Shown here one piece after another: positions 25,114-34,140 of a stretch of DNA of 64,000 bases; positions within the stretch are counted from its first letter, which is position 1, and each line of letters starts with the position of its first letter. Below the pieces are notes generated by a model that was not told the origin of the DNA, did not search any database, and was given only the letters and a program-made list of their open reading frames with translations. The translations under genes and the position numbers were made by a program. This DNA is from Latrodectus hesperus. Lineage: Eukaryota; Arthropoda; Arachnida; Araneae; Theridiidae. The stretch lies in contig CM075858.1 in the NCBI GenBank assembly GCA_037975125.1, positions 66,130,140 to 66,194,139 of the forward strand. Direction: 5' to 3'.

Positions 25114-26145
25114 TCATGAAAATTTCACTCGGGCAGCAACTATCATAAGGTTTATGATAAATATTAACTCTTTTTGAAGGATTTTTAGTTTTATTATTAA
25201 ATCTAGCACAATTGACACAAACTTAATGACTTCTATTAGAACACTCTGAGCTTTTATGGTTACCTGAACAGGTAAAACAAGCAAGGTGGTTTTTACAATC
25301 AGCTGCCTTATGATTATAACCCAAACATTTGAAACATCTATGTATAATAACAAAATCATCAACTTCACACACAGACCAGTCAAGCTTGAGAGATCCTAAC
25401 CTTAAAATTTGTTTACGGATATTAGGTGGAACACTAATAATAATATGTCTTGAGTCCCCAAATTTCTTTAGTGTAAAACGAACTTTAGACTCTGAAATTT
25501 ATACCTCAGATACTGAAATATCAAAATTTTGCTCAAATAATACCTTGATAAGTTCATCATCATGTAATGAGCTAGGAACGTGTTTAATAATAATGGCAGG
25601 ATATTTTCGTTTAGCAAGCGTTGAAGAAAGAGAGGTGCAATTTTCAGCCAGAACATCACGAAATTTTTCCCTGTCATCATCAGACACACATTCAACCAAC
25701 AGTTTACCATTTGGAAGACTTCTTACGTTTTTGATACCAATTTTATTGCTTCTTGGATTGACTTGCGTTTTTATGATGTTTTTAATATCTCCAGCTTTAA
25801 GGGTTCCTTGTTCATTTGCACAGATAATAAGACTGTATTTTTTTCACTCGCTCGTTTGTTTTGGAAAAGTTTCTGTAGATGGCGCCACTACATTCGCGTA
25901 CGATTTCTTCTCGTGTATTTTCATTAACACGTTTTCATAAGCTATACGTGACTGTACATTTTTAAATTTATCAAAATTTGAGTAAATAAGACAACGTAAC
26001 TCACTCAAAGCATTCTTTGCATCTTCCTTCATCTGTTGATTCATGTTTGATCTGGAATTAAGCACATTTTCAACGGTTTTTAATTGATTTTCGCAGGAAG
26101 CATAAAATTCGTCAACAACACCAATGGCGTCCAGGTTGCCACCCC
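25114..26145 (-). pseudogene. Element A ORF1 (gag), broken
   Basis: Gag pieces in three frames. 26145-25844 is a helical, charged N-terminal part (KIHEKKSYANVVAPSTET). About 25845-25499 continues with VECVSDDDREKFRDVLAEN and IIIKHVPSSLHDDELIK. About 25498-25114 contains two CCHC knuckles, CFKCLGYNHKAADC and CFTCSGNHKSSEC. Lesions: a frameshift near 25845, an in-frame stop at 25499, and another stop after the second knuckle near 25230. The first 29 or so codons of the open frame ending at 26230 lie outside the TSD and are flanking genomic sequence. ORF1 proteins of this type coat element RNA. Confidence 0.75.
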
Positions 26146-26158
26146 AAATTATACATTT
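26146..26158. repeat. Target-site duplication of element A, 5' side
   Basis: AAATTATACATTT, identical to 21291-21303, abutting the first bases of element A. Confidence 0.85.
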
Positions 26159-26159
26159 C

Positions 26160-27590
26160 GCAATTATAAATGTACAGCATGGGCAAAGTACACATTGCAA
26201 CTTTATTGTGGAAATTATAGTGAGATTCAATGAAATATTTTTTATGAATAATATATATGCATATCATTTTTAACGTTATTAAATGATTCTTTGAATATAT
26301 TTTTTTTTCAAATTTTATTTTTTATCTTAAGTGACTGAGCAAAACAAGATTTATTTAATAAGATTCAAAAAAGGATTGGTGAAGATGTGTTTACCATGAA
26401 GATGATATTTGAGAAATTGAATTTAACACAAGCGTATGGCATATATTTTTCAAAATATTCATTTTCTCAAGTTGATACTGATATATTGCCATGGTCAAGA
26501 AACTACCTTTGGTGATTTTGTATAACAGGATTTTTGCGATCATCAAATTTTAGAATTACCTGGGACTCATTAAAAATTTTAAAAAACACTATGATAAACA
26601 AGATCAATATACTCAGATTTATGTAATTAACTATGACTAATTTCTGAAAAACTTTAATTTCAATGGTAATGTAAACCTTCTTAGTTGATTAAAATCTTTA
26701 AAAAAAACTTCTCCAATTTTAACATTGTTCTTAATATAGCTACATAATTTTTACTGCTGTATTGGACATTGTAAATTTTATTATAGTAACCATATTTTAC
26801 ACAACTTTTCAATTACTTACGAATATAATATTACAATTCAATTCTTTAAAGAACTTATTCAATTTTTGGATAAGTTCTTTAAAGAATAAATTAAATTTTT
26901 TGAACTATGAAAAACAATGTATTGAGAGACATATTTAAAGATCTACAGAAAAGAATCTACAATAAATTTTTCAGAATGTCGAAACATCCCAATACTAATT
27001 CACTGAAAGTTTAACATTAAATAAAATGAATATTCTCTCTCTAAATTTTGATATTTCTTCATAATTATTTATAATATAATAATTTATATATTAAGTTCTA
27101 AATAAAATATAGCTTATTATAGAAATAAAATTTGTAATTAAAATGAAAAACTCAGAATTTTCTAAGCATATTATGAGGAGAGTTTTGAGAATTTATATGG
27201 CCTTATACAATAAATGCGCACTTATAAGAATAACTTTTCAGCGCATGGATGGTCTATTTTAATATCTAGATATCGATTGCGAGAAAATAGCAAAATTAAT
27301 CATTTTCTAACAAGCTAGATATACTAGCTTTTTTTTAACGAAAACTTAAAAGACTTGTTTGAAAAGAAATTCTGTTCATGAGAAATTAGATAAAAGTACA
27401 ATTAATGGTAAAGTACTGGTAACTAGTTATTTTGATTTATTTCAAATTTTCCTTCATTTTTACAAAGAAAGCATCAAATAAACGAAACAATTCCAGTTTA
27501 GTTATATTAGCCACCAATATTTAGCTAATTAAGATAACACTGAATAAAATTTGAATGAAAGCGGAACAGCCTTGTCGAACAGATGGTGAT
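26160..27590. repeat. Diverged R3/R4-like AT-rich sequence
   Basis: Contains recognisable R3 blocks (near 26500 AGGATTTTTGCG, near 27170 TTATGAGGAGAGTTTTGAGA, near 27455 TTTTACAAAGAAAGCATC). At its right end is the left half of an R4 copy that element B split. No gene seen. Confidence 0.45.
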
Positions 27591-27602
27591 GTTTTTATGT
27601 AG
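27591..27602. repeat. Target-site duplication of element B, 3' side
   Basis: GTTTTTATGTAG, identical to 32458-32469. Joining the flanks at this word rebuilds a normal R4 sequence, comparable to 17330-17400. Confidence 0.88.
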
Positions 27603-27635
27603 AATCAAGGATCAATTCGTTAAACCAGAGCATTT

Positions 27636-27650
27636 AGCAGCGAAGCTGCT
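27636..27650 (-). other. 3'-terminal hairpin of element B
   Basis: AGCAGC-GAA-GCTGCT, a perfect 6-bp stem with a 3-base loop, 33 bases from the element end. Beside it lies the word CATCTGTGATAAGTT, which has counterparts in the 3' ends of relics G1 (near 41040) and F (near 56138). It may be where the RT recognises the RNA, as in LINEs with stem-loop tails; that role is inferred. Confidence 0.55.
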
Positions 27651-28068
27651 TTTACTCTTTCATCTGTGATAAGTTGTCCTGGAAATTAGAGGAAAAGTGG
27701 CGAGTGGGAGGAGTCAAGATAGTAGAAGAAGAGGAGTGGGGAGTCCGGGGAAAGCGGACGGTCTCTGATTGGCCGAATGAGTTGATCCAGCAATCGAAAA
27801 AGAGAGCTCGAAAAAAATAATAATTTTTGTAAATAAAAACAACATTACAGGGGTAAAGTTACAGAATTTGCAAGTCATGATATAAGTGAGAAATAAAATT
27901 GAAAATAGTAAAAATCTGGATTAAATATCTGGGTTAAATAGGAAAAAGTACAAAAAACACTAGAAAATAAGTGAAACATGAAGTATATACAGAAAATTTA
28001 CAGTTGAAAAGTAGGAATATAATACTAAAAAGTGGAATAAAATATTTACAAAGTATTTACAAAGTGAA

Positions 28069-30798
28069 TTAGCTGGGATTGGCTTTTGAAAGACTAGACA
28101 TGATAGCATCGCTGAGATAGTGGGCAGCAATTGGCCTTAATTTGACATCATCACTTGAGTTTGTACAGTTAAAAATTTCGTTGAAGCTTGCTGTAGAGCA
28201 GTTTTCAGCTTTATTGAAAAATCTTATATTACATTTAGCAATATGTTGCTCAATAGTGTCCATTCTAAGATCTTTTCTAATAGAAGAATTTTTAATGTAT
28301 CTTGGGGCCCCGAGCATGTTTCTAATAGTTTTATTTTGGAAGTTGTTAAGCAATTTCATAGTGGTTTTATTAATCGTACACCAAGCAGGAGAGGCATATG
28401 TTAGGATTGGAAGAATCATAGAAGTGTAAAGCAGTTTTTTCATTTTGGTGTTTGTTTTGCTATAATATCCCATTATAGGTCGTAATTTCCTCAGCATTCC
28501 AGTTGCTTTATTGATGACATTTTTAATATGAGGCTTCCAATTTAAGTGCTGGTTGATGGTGAGTCCTAAGTAGTTAGCATTTTTAACAATTGGAATTTTA
28601 TTGCCAAACATGGTGAGATCTGATTTTCTGTTGCTTCTTGTGCTGGGTTTTTTGATAATAAGTAGATTAGATTTATTTGTGTTGATTTCAATATTCCAGG
28701 TGGAGCACCAATCTTCGACATCGTTGATTTTGTTCTGAAGTTTGCGGATAGCAAGTTCAATAGATTTTGATTTAGTTATGATGCCAGTATCGTCCGCGTA
28801 GTAGGCTGTTATGCTATTATAATCAAGTCTATTGACAGGAAAATCCACTGTATAGAATAAATAAAGTATTGGGCCGAGGATACTGCCTTGTGGGACCCCA
28901 GCTTCAATGAATCTTGTAGAAGAAATACTTTGATTATGTTTAATGTTGAAAGATCTGTTTTTAAGATAATTTTTAATAAGAAGTATGATATTTTCATTAA
29001 ATTGAAGATTTTTGATTTTATAAATTAATCCCTCATGCCAAAGTCTGTCAAATGCCTTGGAGACATCTAGCATAACAAAGGCAGAATTTTCTTTGTTTTT
29101 AAGCCCTCTGCTGATAAATTCTATAATGCGTAATAATTGTTTTGTAGTACAGAGTCCTTTCCGGAAGCCATATTGTTCGTTAGGAAGTTTAGTCATATAT
29201 TTTTGAAGTCTGTTGTAAATAATTTTTTCGAAGATTTTCCCAAGAGAAGAAAGGAGACTAATAGGCCGGTAGTTGCAAGGCATCACAAGATCTTTGTTAG
29301 GTTTTGGAATCATAATAACAACAGCTTCTTTCCAGATGTGAGGGAAGTAGTTAAGTTTTAAACAAGAATTAAAGATGATATTAAGTTGAGAGATGATATT
29401 TTCAGATGAGGATTTAATCATTTTGTTAGTAATTTTGTCCTTACCTGGAGATTTTCTTATATTAAGGTGTTTAATGATGGAGCGAATTTCTTCAATGGTT
29501 GTGGGTTCGATACCCGGGTCAGTGACATTTTTGCTGTTGATCCTCTTATAGATGTTATTGATTGTATCTTCAAAGTCAGTGTCTGTGTGGGAGAAGTTAA
29601 GTTTGAATTGTCTTTCCATGCTATCCGCAAAGGCTTCAGCTTTTTCCTGGTCGGTGTACACCAGTCCCCTTTCTCCATGCAGAGGTTTGCAGGTTGGAGT
29701 CTTGTTCTTCAGGTTTCTGGCAAGCTTCCAGATAGAGTTGTCATCTGCGTTTAAGGTTTTAAGTTTGTCTTCCCATTGCTTGTTTTTATGATGACTACAT
29801 TTATCTCTAATTAGACGATTGAGACTATTTATGGCTGTTTTATAGACTGGGTTGAGAGTTTTTCTGTACTTTTTTCTTATACGGTTTCTTGTTTTGATGA
29901 TGTCTCTTATTTCAGATGGGATTTTGTGGAAGTTATTGATGTATTTGATTTCCTCAGTAGCTTCATTTAATGCTGATGTGAGAGTGAGATTTAGGGATTG
30001 GATGGCCATTTCTATGTCAAGTGTATTGTTGATGTTGAGGGGAGTTAATTTTCTAGTTTGAAGAATGTTGTGGTAGAGATTCCAATTGGTTCTTTTGATG
30101 GTCGTGGGAGAATTATTTTTGCAAATATTTAAGGTGGAAATGACTGGAAGATGGTCAGAACTTAGATCGTTATAGACATCAGATGCTATGCTAAAGTTGG
30201 AGTTAGTTAATATAATGTCCAGGATATCAGGGATTTGGGCTTGGAAAACTGGATAGTAGGATGGTTCCATGGGAGTGATAATTTTGATGTTATTTTTGTC
30301 AAGGATATCCGCTAGATGTTTACCGTTCTTATTAGTTGCTCTGCAGCCCCAGTGTCTGTGTTTGCTGTTAAAATCTCCTAAGGCAATAGTGGTGTAGTTT
30401 CCAGAGAAAAGATGTTGAATGTCTTTTTCAGAGAAAGTTCTATCAGGAGGATTATATACTGCTGAGAATTTGATGGTGTGGCGATCAGAGAGTTCAGTTA
30501 TAACAGAAACTTCTTCGTATCCCTCGTCGTTTTTACTGCTATAGAGAGTTGAAGGAATGGCTCTTTTGACATAGAGTATCACTCCACCTCCTCTGTAGTG
30601 AAGTCTATTAGTTGTGTAGGCTTTGTAATTGCTGATGTTGTATGAGCGACTGCCATTAGAGTGAGTTTCCGTAACTGCACATATGTCAATGTCGTTGTTA
30701 GTTAGAAAATTTTTAAGTTCATCAAAATTATTTACAAGTCCATTCGCATTCCAGTTACAAATTTGAAGTAATTCGATTTTGTTGTTGATGTTATACAT
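28069..30798 (-). CDS. Element B ORF2: endonuclease-reverse transcriptase
   Basis: A 909-residue protein, complete. The N-terminal APE-type endonuclease (about residues 8-230) shows CNWNANGL, the catalytic-region VTETHSNG, RGGGVILYVK, ALGDFNSKHRHWG, IPDILDIILTN and SDHLPVIS. The RT (about 440-730) shows KSPGKDKITNKMIK, YRPISLLSSLGKIFE, LDVSKAFDRLWH, AGVPQGSILGPILY and the catalytic YADD near residue 666. A C-terminal region with ILPILTYASPAW follows, as usual in Jockey-type proteins. No RNase H. The enzyme nicks the target and primes cDNA synthesis there. The ATG at 30796-30798 overlaps the ORF1 stop (ATGTATAA). Element D encodes a close sister. Confidence 0.93.
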   Translation of the reverse strand: MYNINNKIELLQICNWNANGLVNNFDELKNFLTNNDIDICAVTETHSNGSRSYNISNYKAYTTNRLHYRGGGVILYVKRAIPSTLYSSKNDEGYEEVSVITELSDRHTIKFSAVYNPPDRTFSEKDIQHLFSGNYTTIALGDFNSKHRHWGCRATNKNGKHLADILDKNNIKIITPMEPSYYPVFQAQIPDILDIILTNSNFSIASDVYNDLSSDHLPVISTLNICKNNSPTTIKRTNWNLYHNILQTRKLTPLNINNTLDIEMAIQSLNLTLTSALNEATEEIKYINNFHKIPSEIRDIIKTRNRIRKKYRKTLNPVYKTAINSLNRLIRDKCSHHKNKQWEDKLKTLNADDNSIWKLARNLKNKTPTCKPLHGERGLVYTDQEKAEAFADSMERQFKLNFSHTDTDFEDTINNIYKRINSKNVTDPGIEPTTIEEIRSIIKHLNIRKSPGKDKITNKMIKSSSENIISQLNIIFNSCLKLNYFPHIWKEAVVIMIPKPNKDLVMPCNYRPISLLSSLGKIFEKIIYNRLQKYMTKLPNEQYGFRKGLCTTKQLLRIIEFISRGLKNKENSAFVMLDVSKAFDRLWHEGLIYKIKNLQFNENIILLIKNYLKNRSFNIKHNQSISSTRFIEAGVPQGSILGPILYLFYTVDFPVNRLDYNSITAYYADDTGIITKSKSIELAIRKLQNKINDVEDWCSTWNIEINTNKSNLLIIKKPSTRSNRKSDLTMFGNKIPIVKNANYLGLTINQHLNWKPHIKNVINKATGMLRKLRPIMGYYSKTNTKMKKLLYTSMILPILTYASPAWCTINKTTMKLLNNFQNKTIRNMLGAPRYIKNSSIRKDLRMDTIEQHIAKCNIRFFNKAENCSTASFNEIFNCTNSSDDVKLRPIAAHYLSDAIMSSLSKANPS

Positions 30799-32239
30799 TA
30801 TTGGTCTGTGAATTTTGACTATTTTGCTGGTTTATTGCTTCCACAATTCCAGATTTTTGAATGTAATTTACTATAAGTTTGAGTTGATCTAAGATATTTT
30901 TAGCTTCTTGTATGGTGTTAGAGCTTGCAGCCTGGGCGTAAGATTTGTTTTCTATGACCACTCCTTTGGAGATACGGATGGTGGGGTTGTCCTGGTTTTT
31001 AATTTTGGTGGCCTCGATGAAAGTTTTGCATCCGCGGAAATTGGCAGGGTGATCTCCCTGGCAGTTTGCGCATTTTGCTGGTAGGTCCTTGCTCTTCTTG
31101 CAGAGGTATGAAAGATGATTGTCCCCGCATTTAACGCATTTCGGCTCATGCTTGCAAAGGCTTTGAGAGTGATGTAGTTTCTGGCACCTATGACATTGAG
31201 TAGGGCCTCCTCTGTTTCTATACTCTTCAATACGGACTTTAACTCTTCCAATATATTGAATTTGGTAAATTTCTTTTGCTCTATTGGTTTTGGGCATGGT
31301 GATTAAAAATAGAGGAAGTTTTTGAGTTTCCCCGTTGCGTCTTCGTGTCATTTGTGTTATGGAGCTAATTGTGAACCCATCTTCAATGAGACTGTCAGTA
31401 ATGTCTGCAATTTCCGTATCGTGAGGAAGATCTCTGATGACCACTTTGAGTGGTTTCTCTTCAGGGAGGAGATAAGTGTGGTATCCAGCTCCTATTTTTT
31501 CTAGGATTTGTATAGCAGTACGGTGTGATTCAGCATCAGAAAATTTTATTTTGAGTTCATAGCTAGATGATTTTGCTGTGTATCCTGAGAGTTTTTCGTC
31601 TAAGAATAGTTTGTCCAGTGTTTTCCAAGAGAATTTGTTATCTCTAATAACAATGGGAGGGATTTTTCTTGATGGTGTGGCAAGAATCGAAGGATTGGTG
31701 TTTTCGTGGTTTTCTGCCTGGGGTTGAGCATCCGTAGGAGGGATATCTTGTTGTATCTGGTTGTTGTTGTCTGTATTTAGAACTTTCTTTGTTTTTGCAT
31801 CTGCTGCAGAGTCTTTTTTAGTAGTTTTCTTCGTTTTACTAGGAGGTTGTTGTTCTTCGTGATTTTTCCTGGTTCTTTTGGTGCTAGTGGTTTTAGTAGT
31901 TTCCATGTTTTCTTGTTGGTTAAGAATCTCAAATTTATTTCCAACAGGGATGTCTTTATGTATAACTTCGTCCATTTCAATGTTACTAGCATCCATAGCT
32001 GTATCTTCCACTGAAGAATGAGTGGTTTTGGTAGTAGTTTCACGAGTGATGTGCTTTGCGAAATTGTTAATTTTTCCACGTACTGCTTCCTTATCTTCAT
32101 TGGAGAATTCATCTGAGTTGGTTATGTCATTTAGCATATTACAAACTTCGTCTAGTCTAGCAAAAAGCCTTTCCAACATGATTTTTTGAGTAGCCTTGAA
32201 GGCGGCCTGTCCAGTAGATTTAGCCGTTTCCATGTCCAT
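30791..32239 (-). CDS. Element B ORF1: gag-like RNA-binding protein
   Basis: A 482-residue protein. The N-terminus is helical (LFARLDEVCNMLND), followed by a long Lys/Thr/Gln-rich linker. A PRE_C2HC domain begins near residue 265 (KVVIRDLPHDTEIADI). Three CCHC knuckles follow from about residue 350: CHRCQKLHHSQSLC, CVKCGDNHLSYLC and CANCQGDHPANFRGC. A hydrophobic C-terminal helix ends the protein. This order is typical of arthropod Jockey ORF1, which packages element RNA. The first ATG is at 32237-32239. The next, two codons on, aligns with the only possible start in element D, so either may be used. Confidence 0.92.
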   Translation of the reverse strand: MDMETAKSTGQAAFKATQKIMLERLFARLDEVCNMLNDITNSDEFSNEDKEAVRGKINNFAKHITRETTTKTTHSSVEDTAMDASNIEMDEVIHKDIPVGNKFEILNQQENMETTKTTSTKRTRKNHEEQQPPSKTKKTTKKDSAADAKTKKVLNTDNNNQIQQDIPPTDAQPQAENHENTNPSILATPSRKIPPIVIRDNKFSWKTLDKLFLDEKLSGYTAKSSSYELKIKFSDAESHRTAIQILEKIGAGYHTYLLPEEKPLKVVIRDLPHDTEIADITDSLIEDGFTISSITQMTRRRNGETQKLPLFLITMPKTNRAKEIYQIQYIGRVKVRIEEYRNRGGPTQCHRCQKLHHSQSLCKHEPKCVKCGDNHLSYLCKKSKDLPAKCANCQGDHPANFRGCKTFIEATKIKNQDNPTIRISKGVVIENKSYAQAASSNTIQEAKNILDQLKLIVNYIQKSGIVEAINQQNSQNSQTNNV

Positions 32240-32457
32240 GATAAGTCCAGAAGGGAAATAAAGAGGGGAACCCCCTACTATTTTTCTCTTCCTTCTTTTA
32301 GATTCTTATATAAGACGGAGCGAAAAATCGAATAATATTTGACCAATCAAATTTATTTCAGCTTTTTGACGTTTTTCAAATTTTAAAATGTGTTGGCAAA
32401 AACTAGAATTACTCACTGAATTAATACTACTCTATCACTAAACTCACGATAAATACC

Positions 32458-32469
32458 GTTTTTATGTAG
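32458..32469. repeat. Target-site duplication of element B, 5' side
   Basis: GTTTTTATGTAG, identical to 27591-27602. Confidence 0.88.
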
Positions 32470-32787
32470 GCTCGCTGACTATTCCAAAAATAGATATAAA
32501 ACTTCGAATTTTAATAACTGGCTCTCAGTATTGATTTTGCTATTTCAAATTCTGAAGTATTTGAAGTTTACTGATTTTTAATTCTACAACTCATTGTTAT
32601 GCTTCATAAATATCGTTTTTGTTTCTTCTGTTTTGGGTATCATGTTGTCTTGATGCATCTGCATAAATAAAGGTTGATTAAGTTTCGGTTTTGGTATTAT
32701 ATATTATTTATGTTGATGTTTTTTATGTAGAACTTTCTTCAGTGTTTGGAAACTTGTGATAGCCTCAATTATTTCAGACTCTGTTTG
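32470..32787. repeat. R4 fragment interrupted by element B
   Basis: ATTCCAAAAATAG near 32485 and the TTTCTTCTGTTTTGGGTATC block near 32622 continue the R4 order seen at 10905 and 17510. Confidence 0.55.
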
Positions 32788-33790
32788 TTGACTTGCCTTT
32801 CAGGTGCCCTCAGAATAATAACAAATGAAATGGAGTTTATGGCCTTGTTGTGGGGAATGGTTAGTCCAGGGCTGTCGCGAAATTATTTCGTTTAACAAGT
32901 TCGTGACGATCCCGGCTTTTGATGCAGTGCACGCCGTTATCAAAAACAAAATATAAAATTTCTTTTTGGAGACTTCAGATTTCTTTAACATTTTTGTACG
33001 TTGATATTATTAAAGTGAGAAAATTTATTTTAGGTTAATTAAATTTACTTTTGAGTACGCGCATTTGTACAGGAATTCAATACATTGTTAACTCTTCCAT
33101 ACAACCAGTAATTTTCGTATTATCTTACATTTATTTCATTTAATTTTGGCACTGTTCACAATTTTTAGAGAAATTTTAGAGTTTTGCATTTTTTATTTTT
33201 TAATTGATTATACACATACGTTTCTTTGTTGGTTAGTAGTTTAATTCCATTTGGTAATTTCCTGGATTTTACTTGAAATAGTTTAATATCTGTTACAGAA
33301 CTCATAAACTATTCCGTATTATAGCTATTAGGAAGTAAGTAATCCATAAATCGGTGTCTAAAAATCCGAATTTTCAAAGAAATTTTGATTTGTATAAAGT
33401 ATCAATAATCAAAATTGATTAGTTGCACCATAAATTTTATATTTTGGTAAACAAGGCTTACAATTTTTATTTCGAATTAGGTCATTATATTAGAAGAATG
33501 TATTGCAGAAGGCATCATAGGAGAATCTTTTGATCTCGGCCTTTGCTGTAAAGATGAATTTTTTTAATATTTTCTCCTGTTTGTACGTTGTACGATCATA
33601 ATATTTAACGCAGGCAATTAATGTATTAAATTTCAGTGCAAAGTTTTATCAGCAGAGGACGTTAGATGTATTGATATCAGTATTCCATTTAAAGTACATT
33701 TATTAGCATTCAGGGAAATATATCACATTAATATTTGTTCTACGTATCCATCATCACGGAAGTTTATATTTTTCAAACTTGTGAAAAAAA
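32788..33790. repeat. Dispersed repeat R1, copy 2
   Basis: Same orientation and order as 310-1335, with a degraded form of the GC-rich hairpin. The 63-codon minus-strand frame at 32800-32991 is the counterpart of 323-514. The following 33790-33923 shows nothing I can name. Confidence 0.7.
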
Positions 33791-33923
33791 GTTAATTGCA
33801 GCTGGTAGCATTTTCGAAATGATGTAGGAAATTCGTCGCAAATGGTTTAAATCCGCCAAAGAATATTGCTGAGTGCGGTTGATTCCAGAATTTATGTAAC
33901 TCAACAGGCAAATATTTACTCAT

Positions 33924-33937
33924 ATCAGGTCCAGTGA
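33924..33937. repeat. Target-site duplication of the SINE, 3' side
   Basis: ATCAGGTCCAGTGA, identical to 34127-34140. Confidence 0.9.
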
Positions 33938-34126
33938 TCTCTATTGTTTCTATCCCTTGTTTGGCGCTCAACGGTCATTTTTTGCACACGAGGTATAATT
34001 AGACCGGGACCTACGGCTTAAAGTGGATTCCGAACCACTACAAACATCCATTCCCAAAGTGGGATTCGAACCCACGAACTGTTGACCTGAAGGCAAGAGC
34101 ACTAACCATTCGGCTGCCAGCTCGGC
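33938..34126 (-). mobile_element. Complete tRNA-derived SINE, 189 bp
   Basis: A minus-strand insertion bounded by perfect 14-bp direct repeats. The 5' part (34126-34052) is a tRNA-like head with A-box and B-box like sequence. The rest (34051-33938) is a body of about 114 bases that ends in a short A-rich tail (AACAATAGAGA). There is no ORF. Such elements are transcribed by RNA polymerase III and copied by a partner LINE. The partner is unknown here, and its tail does not obviously match the 3' ends of A, B or C. Confidence 0.88.
34052..34126 (-). other. tRNA-like head of the SINE (Pol III promoter)
   Basis: The 75 bases fold partly as a tRNA. There is a perfect 5-bp T stem (GTGGG/CCCAC) around TTCGAAT, which is the B box. 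The D arm is GCA/TGC with GAATGGTTAG as the loop and A box. The anticodon loop is CTTCAGG, placing TCA at the anticodon position. The acceptor stem has only about three good pairs of seven and the anticodon stem has mismatches at both ends. It is therefore a SINE promoter, not a working tRNA gene. Confidence 0.75.
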
Positions 34127-34140
34127 ATCAGGTCCAGTGA
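34127..34140. repeat. Target-site duplication of the SINE, 5' side
   Basis: ATCAGGTCCAGTGA, identical to 33924-33937. Confidence 0.9.

Larger units (their letters stand above)
21304..26145 (-). mobile_element. Element A: I-like non-LTR retrotransposon (RT + RNase H), 5'-truncated
   Basis: A 4.84-kb minus-strand insertion bounded by 13-bp direct repeats. From 5' to 3' it holds a broken ORF1 (gag), a broken endonuclease, an open RT-RNase H frame and about 175 bases of 3' sequence ending in an A-rich tail (plus strand 21305-21317). The 5' edge falls within ORF1, with no start codon seen, so the copy is probably short at its 5' end. That is the usual product of target-primed reverse transcription. 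RNase H together with APE endonuclease points to the I/Ingi/Loa side of the non-LTR tree rather than Jockey. The exact clade needs a tree. Confidence 0.85.
27603..32457 (-). mobile_element. Element B: complete Jockey-like non-LTR retrotransposon
   Basis: A 4.86-kb minus-strand element with perfect 12-bp TSDs. Layout 5' to 3': about 218 bases of 5' UTR, ORF1 (gag, 482 codons), ORF2 (endonuclease-RT, 909 codons, overlapping ORF1 by 8 bases) and about 466 bases of 3' UTR. The 3' end has no poly(A) but carries a small hairpin. Both ORFs are free of stops and frameshifts and all main catalytic motifs are present, so this is the best candidate in the window for an autonomous, recently active element. 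No RNase H domain follows the RT, which fits the Jockey clade. Confidence 0.9.

Noticed and set aside
28142..31504. Plus- and minus-strand short frames overlapping element B ORFs
   Set aside because: Shadows of ORF1 and ORF2 in other frames.
34052..34126. Functional tRNA gene reading UGA
   Set aside because: The acceptor and anticodon stems are mismatched and the head is part of a SINE bounded by TSDs.
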